Below the pieces are notes generated by a model. It had not been told where the DNA came from. It made no database searches and saw only the letters and a program-made list of their open reading frames with translations. A stretch of 51,767 nucleotides of DNA, taken from assembly GCA_029782025.1 (NCBI GenBank), contig JAKOVR010000061.1, positions 1-51,767 on the forward strand. The letters run 5' to 3'. Every line of letters starts with the position of its first letter. The stretch's first letter is position 1. The translations under genes and the position numbers were made by a program. This DNA is from Actinomycetes bacterium (GTDB taxonomy: Bacteria > Actinomycetota > Acidimicrobiia > Acidimicrobiales > Acidimicrobilacustridaceae). Of this stretch, positions 1 through 8,070 are shown piece by piece.

Positions 1-1419
1 CGGAGGAGGTGGTGGCGGCGGACCCGGCGGCGGGCCGGGCAGCGGACCGGGGGCGGCCGGCGGGGCGCCGGGGGTAGGGGGCAGGAAGTCGATCCGGACC
101 GTGCCGTCATCGACGTCGAGCTCACCGGACTCCATGCGCCGGATCAGCTCCTCGGCCCGCGACCCGGGCGCGGCGGCCGGCGCCGGGCCGGCCGGCGGGG
201 GCGGGATGGGCGGCAGGTCGTTGGGTGTGACGACCCCGCGCGGCACACCGGCGGGCGTGGGGGCCGGGCCGGCGGGCGGAGGCGGCGGGGTCGGGGGGAT
301 CACGCTCGTCGCTCCCGACAACGGCGCCGACGGCGCCGGGGGCGGGGACGACGCCGACGGGACCGGCGGTGGGGGCGGGCCGGCGGGCACGGGCGCCGGC
401 GGCGCGGCCACCACGTCGTTGAGGCCGGTCCCCACGCGGGCGTGGGTCGAGGTGGCCCGGACCACCTGGTTGGCGGTCGGGGTCGGCCGGGTCACGATGG
501 TCGAGCGCTCGGTGACCGCCACGATGTCGGCGGCACCGTGGACCTCCACCCCGCTGCCCCGCAACCACCCGGGGCCGAGCGCGCCGGTGGCGGCTTCGGC
601 CAGGGCGTAGGCGAACTCGTGGGCCGAGCGGTAGCGGGCGCCGGGCTCCCGCTCGATCGCCTTCATGGTGGCCTGCACCACCGGCGGGGGCAGGTCGGGC
701 CGCACCCGGTCGATCGGCACCGGCGCGGACTTGAGCTTGGCCGTGAGCTGCTGGAGCGGCTCCTCCGAGTCGGGGAAGGGCAGCTGACCGCAGAGGAGCT
801 CGTAGAGCATCACCCCGCAGGCGTAGATGTCGACCGCCGGGGTCAGATCGCCCCCGAGGGCCTGCTCCGGGGCCATGTAGGCCGGAGTGCCGACGACCTG
901 TCCGGCCACGGTGAGCGCGATGGAGGCGTGGTCGAGGACCTTGGCGATGCCGAAGTCGCTCAGCTTGAGCACCCCGGACTGGGCGAAGAGGAAGTTCTCC
1001 GGCTTCACGTCGCGGTGGATGATCCCGTGGCCGTGGGCGTGCTCGAGGGCCGAGCAGGCCACGAGGAGGGACGCGCAGGCCTCGGGGAGCTGGATGCCCC
1101 GGTTGACGAACTCGTCCCACAGGGTGCCGGGGCGCATCCGTTCCATCACGATCAGACACAGGCCGTCGTGGTCGACGAAGTCGTAGATCGGCACGATGTG
1201 GGGGTGGTCGAGCTTGGCCACCGTGCGGGCCTCTTCCAGGAACCGCTGCCGCACCGACGGATCGGCGGCGAAGGCCCGGGGCAGCTGCTTCACCGCCACC
1301 TGGCGACCGAGCTGCTTGTGGGTCGCCGCCAGCACCACGCCCCAGCCGCCACGCCCGAGCTCCTCACCGATGTCATAGCTCGGGAGTGCTGCGGCCAGGA
1401 GGGCGCGGTCGTAGAGCAC
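1..1419 (-). CDS. Ser/Thr protein kinase (PknB-like), C-terminus beyond window
   Basis: Hanks-type kinase that should phosphorylate Ser/Thr on partner proteins. Seen: glycine loop GRGGWG (residues 22-27), VAVK lysine K44, catalytic loop HRDVKPEN with D137, DFG with D155, and an APEQ activation segment. The kinase domain spans about residues 15-275. It is followed by a Pro/Ala-rich tail that stays open to base 1, so the gene is partial (473 codons visible). No membrane helix appears in the visible part; one may lie beyond the edge. The GTG start is preferred because a TAGCAT -10 box ends 6 nt before it. It diverges from the FHA-ABC exporter with 95 bp between them, so FHA-mediated recognition of its phosphorylated targets is a natural inference. 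Kinase identity is secure; the substrate is unknown. Confidence 0.93.
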   Translation of the reverse strand, partial: MLYDRALLAAALPSYDIGEELGRGGWGVVLAATHKQLGRQVAVKQLPRAFAADPSVRQRFLEEARTVAKLDHPHIVPIYDFVDHDGLCLIVMERMRPGTLWDEFVNRGIQLPEACASLLVACSALEHAHGHGIIHRDVKPENFLFAQSGVLKLSDFGIAKVLDHASIALTVAGQVVGTPAYMAPEQALGGDLTPAVDIYACGVMLYELLCGQLPFPDSEEPLQQLTAKLKSAPVPIDRVRPDLPPPVVQATMKAIEREPGARYRSAHEFAYALAEAATGALGPGWLRGSGVEVHGAADIVAVTERSTIVTRPTPTANQVVRATSTHARVGTGLNDVVAAPPAPVPAGPPPPPVPSASSPPPAPSAPLSGATSVIPPTPPPPPAGPAPTPAGVPRGVVTPNDLPPIPPPPAGPAPAAAPGSRAEELIRRMESGELDVDDGTVRIDFLPPTPGAPPAAPGPLPGPPPGPPPPPPP

Positions 1420-1425
1420 GGCAGG

Positions 1426-1431
1426 ATGCTA
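1426..1431 (-). promoter_or_regulatory. -10 box of leaderless kinase promoter
   Basis: On the minus strand TAGCAT (TAnnnT) is followed by 6 nt and then the kinase GTG. This places the expected transcription start at the start codon. Confidence 0.5.
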
Positions 1432-1499
1432 CAAGCCGCCGGCGACCGCGCCCGGGGCAGCTCGCGGCGGCGCAGCCGGAGCGGACCCCCGGGGACCTC

Positions 1500-1505
1500 T
1501 ATGCT
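1500..1505 (+). promoter_or_regulatory. -10 box upstream of FHA-ABC gene
   Basis: TATGCT followed by 9 nt and the ATG of the exporter gene. No Shine-Dalgarno sequence lies in between, so a leaderless or near-leaderless transcript is likely. Confidence 0.45.
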
Positions 1506-1514
1506 CTGGCCCAC

Positions 1515-4500
1515 ATGGCGTACAACGTCCGCATCGAGGAGCCCGGTGACGAACCGCGGACCGTCACGATCGGCCCCTCGGCAGAGATCGGTCGGCACGG
1601 CGACGACATCCGTCTCGTCGACCCGACCGTGAGCCGCAAGCACGTGCGGCTCGAGGTGCGCGCCGACGGCATCGCCGTCACCGACCTCAACAGCACCTAC
1701 GGCACCTACGTCCGCGGCCACAAGGTCACCACCCCGGTCCTCCTCCAGGACGGGGAGCGGATCATCGTCGGCGAGACCACCGTCACCCTGCTCGGCGCCG
1801 CCGACGCCACCGGCGCCGATCGCCCGTCGTTCGGCTCCGGGCCGGCGCCGATGCCCTCCTACGGGGTGCCCGTGCCCCCGAGCGCGGCCCTCGTCACCGG
1901 TCAGTACCAGGCCCAGTCGCTGCAGCTGGGCGGCGACGGCGGCGCGGCCGCGCCGGGCGGGTCGCCGGCCACGCCCTCGCCGCCCATCGGGGCCGACCCC
2001 ACCGCGCCCACGCTGCCGGCCGGCGGCCGTCCCACCTCCGACGGCCTGGCTTCGCTCGACGCCGACGGGGCCGCGATCATCCGCTACCGCCCGGGGAGCG
2101 CCGGGGAGCGGGTGGCCAAGGCCGTCGCCGCCCGGGTGAAGAAGGCCCGCCGCCGCCTGGAGGGCTTCGGCTCCGAAGGCTGGGGCACCGTCCCCACCAT
2201 CTGCCTCGTCGACCCGTTCCCCGATCCCGAGACCGGCGCCCTGATCACCGACGGCACCGTCGTCGACGGCGAGCGCAACGAGATCTGGATGGTGGTCACC
2301 CCGGAGGCCCCGCCCGAGCCGCCGGAGCGGGCGCTGGCCATGCTGTTCGGCGCCGCCCTCCCCGGGGCGGCCGAGCTCGACGTGCTGCTCGAGGGCTACG
2401 GCCTGTGGCTGGCCCGCACCCCCCGCCCCGACGAGCAGCTCGCCGGCATGCAGATCGTCCCGCCCCAGATGGCCGAGGGTGAGTCCCGGTCGCTACTGGC
2501 GCTGTCGTTCGTGTACTTCCTCCTCGACCGTGAGCGGGAGGACGCCCTGCGCCGGGTGCTCGGCACGGCCCAGCCCGGCCGGGTCGACGACGCCTTCCAG
2601 GAGCACTACGGCCTGTCGGTCACGTCGCTCCTCCAGCTGTGGATGGACAAGGTCTCGGGCAGCGGCCCCCCGGTGAAGACCGGCCAGTTCCTCCGGCTCG
2701 CCGTCCGCTACATCCGGCCCTACAAGCTGAAGATGGGCGAAGTCTTCGTCTACATGCTCTTCGCCCTGGCCTTCACCACGGTGTTCCCGTTCGTCACCAA
2801 GATGCTGTTCGACGACGCCCTCTCGCCGAACCGCCTGTCGAGCGGCACCGCCGAGTTCGGCGAGGCGGCCCGGCTGCTGGCCGCGCTCGGCATCGCCTTC
2901 CTGATCTCGCTGGGAGCCGGCCTCCGTCAGGCCTACGTGTCGGCGTGGATCTCCGGCGCCGTGGTCCGCGACATCCGCTCCCACATGTTCGAGAAGCTCC
3001 AGTCGTTGAGCACCGGCTGGTACCACCGGCGCCAGCAGGGCGACGTGCTCACGCGGCTGTTCAACGACGTCATCGTGCTCGAGCAGGGCCTCAGCGCCAC
3101 CCTGCGCGACGGCTTCTTCCAGGCGCTGTCGCTCGTGGTGTCGGCCATCGTGATGATGACCCTCGACCCGTACCTCGGGGTCATCGTCCTCATCGGCGCC
3201 CCGCTGGTGGGCATCGTCTACAAGTCGATGGCCAACGGCGCCCAGGAACGGGGCATGGCCGTCCAGCAGGACACCGGGTCGCTCACCAGCATCGCCGGCG
3301 AGAACTACAACGCCGAGCCGGTGGTCAAGCTGTTCGGGCTGCAGCAGCGGGAGATCGGCCGGTTCCAGCAGATGTCCGAGCGGCTGTTCCGCAGCGAGCG
3401 CCGCCTCAACCTGTTCGGCGGCCTCTTCGGCCTGTCGGTCAACACCATCGTCACGATCCTGCGCCTGGCCGTCCTGGCCCTCGGCGTGTGGCGCATCCTG
3501 CAGGGCAACCTCACGGTGGGCGGCCTCATCGCCTTCCTCGGCGTGATGGGCGAGGTGCTGGCGCCGGTCACCATGCTCACGAGCGTGGGCCAGCAGGTGC
3601 AGCAATCGACCGGCGCCCTGTTCCGCATCGAGGAGATCCTCCAGGCCGATCCCGAGCTGGTCGAGCCGCCCGACGCGGTCACCATCGGTCCGCTCAGCCA
3701 GGCGATCACCCTCGAGGGGGTCGACTTCTCCTACTCCTCGGAGCGCCAGATCCTCACGGGGGTCGACGCCACGATCCTCGCCGGCCAACGCACGGCGTTC
3801 GTGGGCGCGTCCGGCTCGGGCAAGAGCACCATCTTCCAGCTGCTGATGCGGCTCTACGACCCCGACGAGGGCACGGTGCGCTTCGACGGCGTCGACGCCC
3901 GGCAGGCCACCGTCGCCTCCCTCCGCGGCCAGCTCGGGGTGGTGTTCCAGGACAACTTCCTCTTCGACACCACCCTGCGGGAGAACATCGCCCTCGGCAA
4001 GCCCGGGGCCAGCGACGACGAGATCGTCGCCGCGGCGAGGGCGGCGGAGGTCCACGACTTCATCGAGCAGTTGCCCCGCGGCTACGACACCACGGTGGGC
4101 GAGCGCGGCGGCATGCTCTCGGGCGGCCAGCGTCAGCGGGTGGCCATCGCCCGGGCCCTCATCCGCAACCCCCGGATCCTGCTGCTCGACGAGGCCACCT
4201 CGGCCCTCGACCCGAAGACCGAACGGGCCATCAGCGGCACGCTGGCCCGGGTGGCCCAGGGCCGCACCACGGTCGCCATCACCCACCGCCTCACGTCGAT
4301 CACGGGCTACGACATGATCTTCGTGATCGACGGGGGCCGGATCGCCGAGCGGGGCAACCATCACGACCTCGTGGCCGCCGGTGGCATCTACGCCCGGCTG
4401 TGGGCCGAGCAGACCGGCCAGGCCGTGCCCCAGGCCCAGCCCACCTTCGACGCCGTCGACGCCCTGTCCCGCATCCCCCTGTTCCACGCCCTCCCCCTCG

Positions 4501-5081
4501 AGCGGTTGGCCCCGATCGCCGAACGCCTCACCGCCCAGGAGCTGGCGCCGGGGGCCACCATCCCCGACAGCGAAGGGGGCATCGCCCTCATCGCCAAGGG
4601 CCGGGCCCGCATGCTCTCCCCCGACCGGGCCGCCGGGTGGGCCATCGTGGCCGAGCTCGGCCCGGGCGACGCCTTCGGGCTGTCCGCGCTCCTCAACGGC
4701 GCCACCGGGCAGTGCCTGCAGGCCATCGAGCCCACCACCGTGCTGGTGCTGTCGGCCGACACCCTCACCGGAGTCGCCGCCAACGAGCCCACCGTGGCGA
4801 TCGCCCTCGAGGGCAACCGGCCGTCGGTGGCGGCGCCCCAGGGCGGCCACCGGCTCACGCGGGTCACACAGGCCCTCACCCGCGACGAGCTCGTCGCCGC
4901 GCTGGCGTCCGAGCCCGCCTTCGCCGCCAGCCTGGCCCCGGCCGGGGTCCCCGGCGGCGCCGCGCTGCCCACCCCGAGCGCCGTCCGGCCGGCCGGCATG
5001 GTCGGCGGGCCGGGCCAGCCGTCCGGGCGTGCCACCATCTCGATGCCCGTCCCGCCCCCGAGCGAGCCGGGCCAGTTCTGA
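1515..5081 (+). CDS. FHA / degenerate peptidase-MA-like / ABC exporter / cNMP-binding-like fusion
   Basis: An 1188-residue multidomain exporter. FHA domain at about 1-95, with GRH, SRKH and NSTYGT phosphothreonine-pocket motifs. After a Pro-rich linker, about 190-382 resembles the peptidase MA-like fold (LLEGYGLWL; a terminal helix ending in LQLWMDKV) but has no HExxH zinc motif, so it looks catalytically dead. An ABC-B-type transmembrane region (about 395-700) is followed by an ATPase with Walker A GASGSGKS (764-771), signature LSGGQRQ (868 onward) and Walker B ILLLDEATS (DE 892-893). About 990-1100 looks like a cyclic-nucleotide-binding fold (GDAFGLSALL), and a Pro-rich end follows. Half-transporter, so probably a dimer. 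The ATG at 1515 gives a complete FHA domain. Role inferred: phosphorylation-gated export of an unknown, possibly peptidic substrate. Cousins in logic are mycobacterial FHA transporters such as Rv1747. Confidence 0.9.
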   Translation: MAYNVRIEEPGDEPRTVTIGPSAEIGRHGDDIRLVDPTVSRKHVRLEVRADGIAVTDLNSTYGTYVRGHKVTTPVLLQDGERIIVGETTVTLLGAADATGADRPSFGSGPAPMPSYGVPVPPSAALVTGQYQAQSLQLGGDGGAAAPGGSPATPSPPIGADPTAPTLPAGGRPTSDGLASLDADGAAIIRYRPGSAGERVAKAVAARVKKARRRLEGFGSEGWGTVPTICLVDPFPDPETGALITDGTVVDGERNEIWMVVTPEAPPEPPERALAMLFGAALPGAAELDVLLEGYGLWLARTPRPDEQLAGMQIVPPQMAEGESRSLLALSFVYFLLDREREDALRRVLGTAQPGRVDDAFQEHYGLSVTSLLQLWMDKVSGSGPPVKTGQFLRLAVRYIRPYKLKMGEVFVYMLFALAFTTVFPFVTKMLFDDALSPNRLSSGTAEFGEAARLLAALGIAFLISLGAGLRQAYVSAWISGAVVRDIRSHMFEKLQSLSTGWYHRRQQGDVLTRLFNDVIVLEQGLSATLRDGFFQALSLVVSAIVMMTLDPYLGVIVLIGAPLVGIVYKSMANGAQERGMAVQQDTGSLTSIAGENYNAEPVVKLFGLQQREIGRFQQMSERLFRSERRLNLFGGLFGLSVNTIVTILRLAVLALGVWRILQGNLTVGGLIAFLGVMGEVLAPVTMLTSVGQQVQQSTGALFRIEEILQADPELVEPPDAVTIGPLSQAITLEGVDFSYSSERQILTGVDATILAGQRTAFVGASGSGKSTIFQLLMRLYDPDEGTVRFDGVDARQATVASLRGQLGVVFQDNFLFDTTLRENIALGKPGASDDEIVAAARAAEVHDFIEQLPRGYDTTVGERGGMLSGGQRQRVAIARALIRNPRILLLDEATSALDPKTERAISGTLARVAQGRTTVAITHRLTSITGYDMIFVIDGGRIAERGNHHDLVAAGGIYARLWAEQTGQAVPQAQPTFDAVDALSRIPLFHALPLERLAPIAERLTAQELAPGATIPDSEGGIALIAKGRARMLSPDRAAGWAIVAELGPGDAFGLSALLNGATGQCLQAIEPTTVLVLSADTLTGVAANEPTVAIALEGNRPSVAAPQGGHRLTRVTQALTRDELVAALASEPAFAASLAPAGVPGGAALPTPSAVRPAGMVGGPGQPSGRATISMPVPPPSEPGQF

Positions 5082-5101
5082 GTCCCGAGGAGAGCGCGCC
5101 G

Positions 5102-5680
5102 ATGCCCGATCCCACCTACGCGCAGAGTCGCCCGACGCTGCAGGCGGTGTGCCACACCACCCGCGAGTTCACCACGGCCTCCACCGCCTGGTTGATGGAG
5201 GCGGACGGCGACGACCTCGTCGTCGTGGCCGCGTCGTGCACCGATCCCGCCTTCGCCGCCTCGCTGCTCGGCCGCCGCTTCCCCCGCACCGACGGCACGG
5301 CGGCGATGGTGCTGCAGTCGGGCCAGCCCGTCGCCCTGCAGCCCGGGTCGGCGTCGGTGGCCAGCGACGCCATCGCCACCGCCGTGCTCGGGCGCCAGCC
5401 CGCCAGCATCGTCTGCGTGCCCTGTGCCGACGACGAGCGGGTGCTGGGCGTGCTCCAGCTCGTGGACCGCGCCGACGGCGGCCCGTTCGGGTTCGACGAC
5501 CTCGAGCTGCTGTCCATGCTCGGCGCCGTCGCGGGGGCGTCGCTGCTCGAATCGGGCGGGGGCCTGCTCGACGTCCCGCCGCCCGACGTCATCGGCCGCG
5601 AGCTCAGCCGCCTCGCCGACGCCGATCCCAACCGGTACGCCGCGCTGGCGCGGGTGATCGAGGTCATGCTCGGCCAGTGA
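5102..5680 (+). CDS. GAF-domain protein
   Basis: A 192-residue cytoplasmic protein. The middle (about 15-150) reads like a GAF domain: an early TTREFTTASTAWLMEADGDD strand-helix unit, then VCVPCADDERVLGVLQLVD and a late FGFDDLELLSMLGAVAG helix typical of GAF folds. No output domain (HTH, kinase, cyclase) is present, so it is probably a sensor or adaptor acting through contacts. The ATG follows the exporter stop by 20 nt with a GAGGAG ribosome site, and its own stop overlaps the protease GTG (GTGA), so exporter, GAF protein and protease should be co-translated. Ligand unknown. Confidence 0.82.
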   Translation: MPDPTYAQSRPTLQAVCHTTREFTTASTAWLMEADGDDLVVVAASCTDPAFAASLLGRRFPRTDGTAAMVLQSGQPVALQPGSASVASDAIATAVLGRQPASIVCVPCADDERVLGVLQLVDRADGGPFGFDDLELLSMLGAVAGASLLESGGGLLDVPPPDVIGRELSRLADADPNRYAALARVIEVMLGQ

Positions 5681-6696
5681 CCGACCCTTCCGACACCGCC
5701 GACACCACCGGCTCCGCCAGCCAGGAGCCCCGCCCCGCGTGGTCGCGGGAGTCCCTCGTGCTGCGCCTCGAGAAGGTCGAGACGATCGAGGAGCTCTCGC
5801 GCGACTGGGCGTGGGGTGGCGCCACCGGCGAGGGCGTGCGGGTGGCCATCGTCGACAGCGGCGTCGACCACACCCACCCGGCCCTGGAAGGGTGCGTCGA
5901 CGTCGACAAGGGGGTCGTGGTCGAGCTCGACGACGAGGGCCAGGCCCACGTCGTCACCAAGGAGCACGACGACAGCTTCGGTCACGGCACGGCGTGCGCC
6001 GGCATCATCCACTCCTTCGCCCCGGCCGCCCGCATCACCAGCGTGAAGGTGCTCGGCGCCGCGCTCACGTCCACCTCCGACATCTTCGTGGCCGGCCTGC
6101 GCTGGGCCGTCGAGCAGGGCTACGACGTGATCAACCTCTCGCTGGGCAGCCGGAAGCGGGACTGGGCGCTGGCCTTCCACGAGGTGTGCGACGAGGCCTA
6201 CTTCAAGGGGTCCTTCCTCGTGACCGCGGCCAACAACATCAACCGCGTCACCTACCCGTCGCTGTTCGCCAGCGTCACCAGCGTCGCCTCCCACACCGGC
6301 GCCGACCCGTGGCGCTTCCACTACAACCCGGATCCGCCCACCGAGTTCCTGGCCCGGGGCATCAACGTCGAGGTGCCCTGGCTCGACCACGGGCTGCTCA
6401 CCACGACGGGCAACAGCTTCGCCGCTCCCCACATCTCCGGCCTGGCCGCCCTGATCCGGAGCAAGCACCGGGACCTCCAGCCGTTCCAGCTCAAGACCGT
6501 CCTGTGGGCGACGGCCAACAACGTGCAGGAAGCCCAGCAGCGCGGCGGCCCGGTGACCAACCCCGAAGCGGCGGGCCGCTTCACCCAGTCGATCAAGCTC
6601 ACCGGCGCCCTGAACCTGAGCCCCCGCTCGACGATGTCGCTCCGCTCCATCCAGCAGCAGCTCGCCGCCGACGCCGACCAGCCCCCCTCGCCCTGA
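5677..6696 (+). CDS. Cytoplasmic subtilisin-like serine protease (S8)
   Basis: 339 residues with a complete catalytic triad: D60 in IVDSG, H103 in FGHGTA, S247 in GNSFAAPH. An AANN segment supplies the likely oxyanion-hole Asn. There is no signal peptide and no long propeptide, unlike secreted subtilisins, so it should act in the cytoplasm. The C-terminal tail of about 60 residues beyond the domain is Ser/Gln-rich. The GTG start overlaps the GAF gene's stop. Being third in an operon with an ABC exporter, it may trim the exported substrate or a regulator; that is inference. No precursor peptide gene was found nearby. Confidence 0.9.
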   Translation: MTDPSDTADTTGSASQEPRPAWSRESLVLRLEKVETIEELSRDWAWGGATGEGVRVAIVDSGVDHTHPALEGCVDVDKGVVVELDDEGQAHVVTKEHDDSFGHGTACAGIIHSFAPAARITSVKVLGAALTSTSDIFVAGLRWAVEQGYDVINLSLGSRKRDWALAFHEVCDEAYFKGSFLVTAANNINRVTYPSLFASVTSVASHTGADPWRFHYNPDPPTEFLARGINVEVPWLDHGLLTTTGNSFAAPHISGLAALIRSKHRDLQPFQLKTVLWATANNVQEAQQRGGPVTNPEAAGRFTQSIKLTGALNLSPRSTMSLRSIQQQLAADADQPPSP

Positions 6697-6699
6697 TGT

Positions 6700-6748
6700 C
6701 CTTTGGGTGCGTAAGGGCGCGCATAGCGCACCCTTACGCACCCAAAGG
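6700..6748. repeat. GGGTGCG-capped intergenic hairpin 1 (terminator-like)
   Basis: Near-perfect inverted repeat with arms 6701-6720 and 6728-6747 (one mismatch), one extra outer pair, and a 7-nt loop. It lies between the convergent protease and VOC genes, 4 nt after the protease stop. There is no T-tract. Its outer arm GGGTGCG/CGCACCC is shared with hairpins at 13696 and 25173. Confidence 0.8.
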
Positions 6749-6757
6749 GATCGACAG

Positions 6758-7264
6758 TCAGAGCACGACGTTGCCGTACATCTCGCCGAGGGGATCGGCG
6801 ATGAGCTCGAGCCGGGCGCCGTCGGGGTCGCGGAAGTAGATCGACGTGCCGCTCACGTGGGCGACCTCCACACCGGCGGCCTCGAGCTTCGCCTTGAGGT
6901 GGGCCCAGCGGTCGGGCTCGACGGAGATGGCGAGATGGTGGAGCCCACCGAACACCTCGGCGTAGGGGCCGATGTCGACCCCGGGGAGGTCGAAGAACGC
7001 GATGGCGTTGCCGTGGCCCAGATCGAAGAAGAAGTGGGTCGAGCCGTGGTAGTCGCGGTTCTCGAACATGTCGGTGAGGGGGAACTCGAGCAGGTCCTGG
7101 TAGAAGCGGACGGTGCGCTCGACGTCCTCCACCACGAGGGCCACGTGGTGCACGCCCCGGGCGCTGCTGGCGGGACGGTCCACCTTCGGGCGCAGGTGGG
7201 CGGCCCGGATCTCGTCGCGGCGGCGGGTGAGGCGGTCGCGTTCTTCGCCCTGCGGCTCGGCCAT
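6758..7264 (-). CDS. VOC-family (glyoxalase/dioxygenase fold) protein
   Basis: 168 residues with one vicinal-oxygen-chelate domain at about 38-165. Candidate metal ligands follow the family pattern: His in GVHHVAL (39-40), His in GLHHLAI, and Glu in ARLELIAD. The phrase FRDPDGARLELI is a hallmark of the family. The N-terminal 30 residues are charged and helical. A minus-strand GAGAGGAC ribosome site sits about 8 nt before the ATG. Substrate cannot be told from sequence. It ends facing the subtilisin gene across hairpin 1 and has the pirin gene 38 bp upstream on the same strand, so the two may share a transcript. Confidence 0.85.
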   Translation of the reverse strand: MAEPQGEERDRLTRRRDEIRAAHLRPKVDRPASSARGVHHVALVVEDVERTVRFYQDLLEFPLTDMFENRDYHGSTHFFFDLGHGNAIAFFDLPGVDIGPYAEVFGGLHHLAISVEPDRWAHLKAKLEAAGVEVAHVSGTSIYFRDPDGARLELIADPLGEMYGNVVL

Positions 7265-7302
7265 GGCGTGAGGTCCTCTCGTGTCGAACGGTGCGGTGAT
7301 GG

Positions 7303-8037
7303 TCAGCGGGTGGCCCAGATGAGCAGTTCGGCCCCGGTCGGCCCGGCGGCGAGCGGATGGGCCCCGGCGGCGGTGAACCGCACGGCGTCGCCCTCGGCCA
7401 ACGTCGGGCCGTCGCCGAGCGTCACCGAGCCGGCGGCCACGAAGAGGTGCACGAAGGGTTCGTCGGGCACCGCGACGGCGGCGCCCGGTTCGAGCCGGGC
7501 GCCCCACAGCACGGCGTCACGCTGGTGGATGGCGATGGCCCCGTCGTGCCCCTGGCCCGACGCGATCGGCACGAGCCCTCCGGCGTCCAACGCGTCGGTG
7601 AGGTCGCGCTGCTCGTAGGACGGATCGATCCCGGCCGTGTCGGGGAGCACCCACATCTGGACGAAGTGCACGTCCTCGACCGGCGACGGGTTCATCTCCG
7701 AGTGCCGGATCCCCCGACCCGCGCTCATGCGTTGAGCCAGGCCGGGGTACAGGATCCCGTGGTTGCCCTCGGAGTCGCGATGCTCGAGCGTGCCCGAGAG
7801 CACCCACGTGACGATCTCCATGTCGCGATGGGCGTGCGTGCCGAACCCGGTGCCGGCCCGCACCCGGTCGTCGTTGGACACCAGCAGCAGCCCGTGGCCC
7901 TGGTTGGCCGGGTCGTAGTGACCCCCGAAGCTGAAGCAGTGCCACGAGTCGAGCCACCCGATCTCGGTGTGGAACCGGCCGGCCGCGGGCCGGACGTCGA
8001 CCTGGGGAACGAGGGGGGTCAGATCCGGGGCGGCCAT
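7303..8037 (-). CDS. Pirin-family bicupin protein
   Basis: 244 residues. The N-terminal cupin carries the pirin metal motif (HAHRDMEIVTWVLSG and IRHSEMN supply three His and one Glu). The C-terminal cupin is present but lacks an evident metal site, as in other pirins (YhaK/YhhW group). Family members act as quercetinase-like dioxygenases or redox sensors; which applies here is unknown. The ATG is 6 nt downstream of a minus-strand TAGCGT -10 box, suggesting a leaderless start. Length is normal for the family. Confidence 0.9.
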   Translation of the reverse strand: MAAPDLTPLVPQVDVRPAAGRFHTEIGWLDSWHCFSFGGHYDPANQGHGLLLVSNDDRVRAGTGFGTHAHRDMEIVTWVLSGTLEHRDSEGNHGILYPGLAQRMSAGRGIRHSEMNPSPVEDVHFVQMWVLPDTAGIDPSYEQRDLTDALDAGGLVPIASGQGHDGAIAIHQRDAVLWGARLEPGAAVAVPDEPFVHLFVAAGSVTLGDGPTLAEGDAVRFTAAGAHPLAAGPTGAELLIWATR

Positions 8038-8043
8038 GGGCCC

Positions 8044-8049
8044 ACGCTA
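8044..8049 (-). promoter_or_regulatory. -10 box of leaderless pirin promoter
   Basis: Minus-strand TAGCGT, 6-nt spacer GGGCCC, then the pirin ATG. Confidence 0.45.
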
Positions 8050-8070
8050 CCGGTCCTGGTTCGGCACCGG

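Noticed and set aside
2493..4850. Very long open frame antisense to the FHA-ABC gene
   Set aside because: It exists because GC-rich codons rarely give stops on the other strand; the translation is His/Gly/Arg/Glu-rich low complexity with no motif, while the plus strand holds recognisable domains.
5082..5101. Search for a precursor peptide gene between exporter, GAF and protease genes
   Set aside because: Only 20 bp separate exporter and GAF genes and the next genes overlap; no room for a peptide gene, so a RiPP assignment is not supported here.
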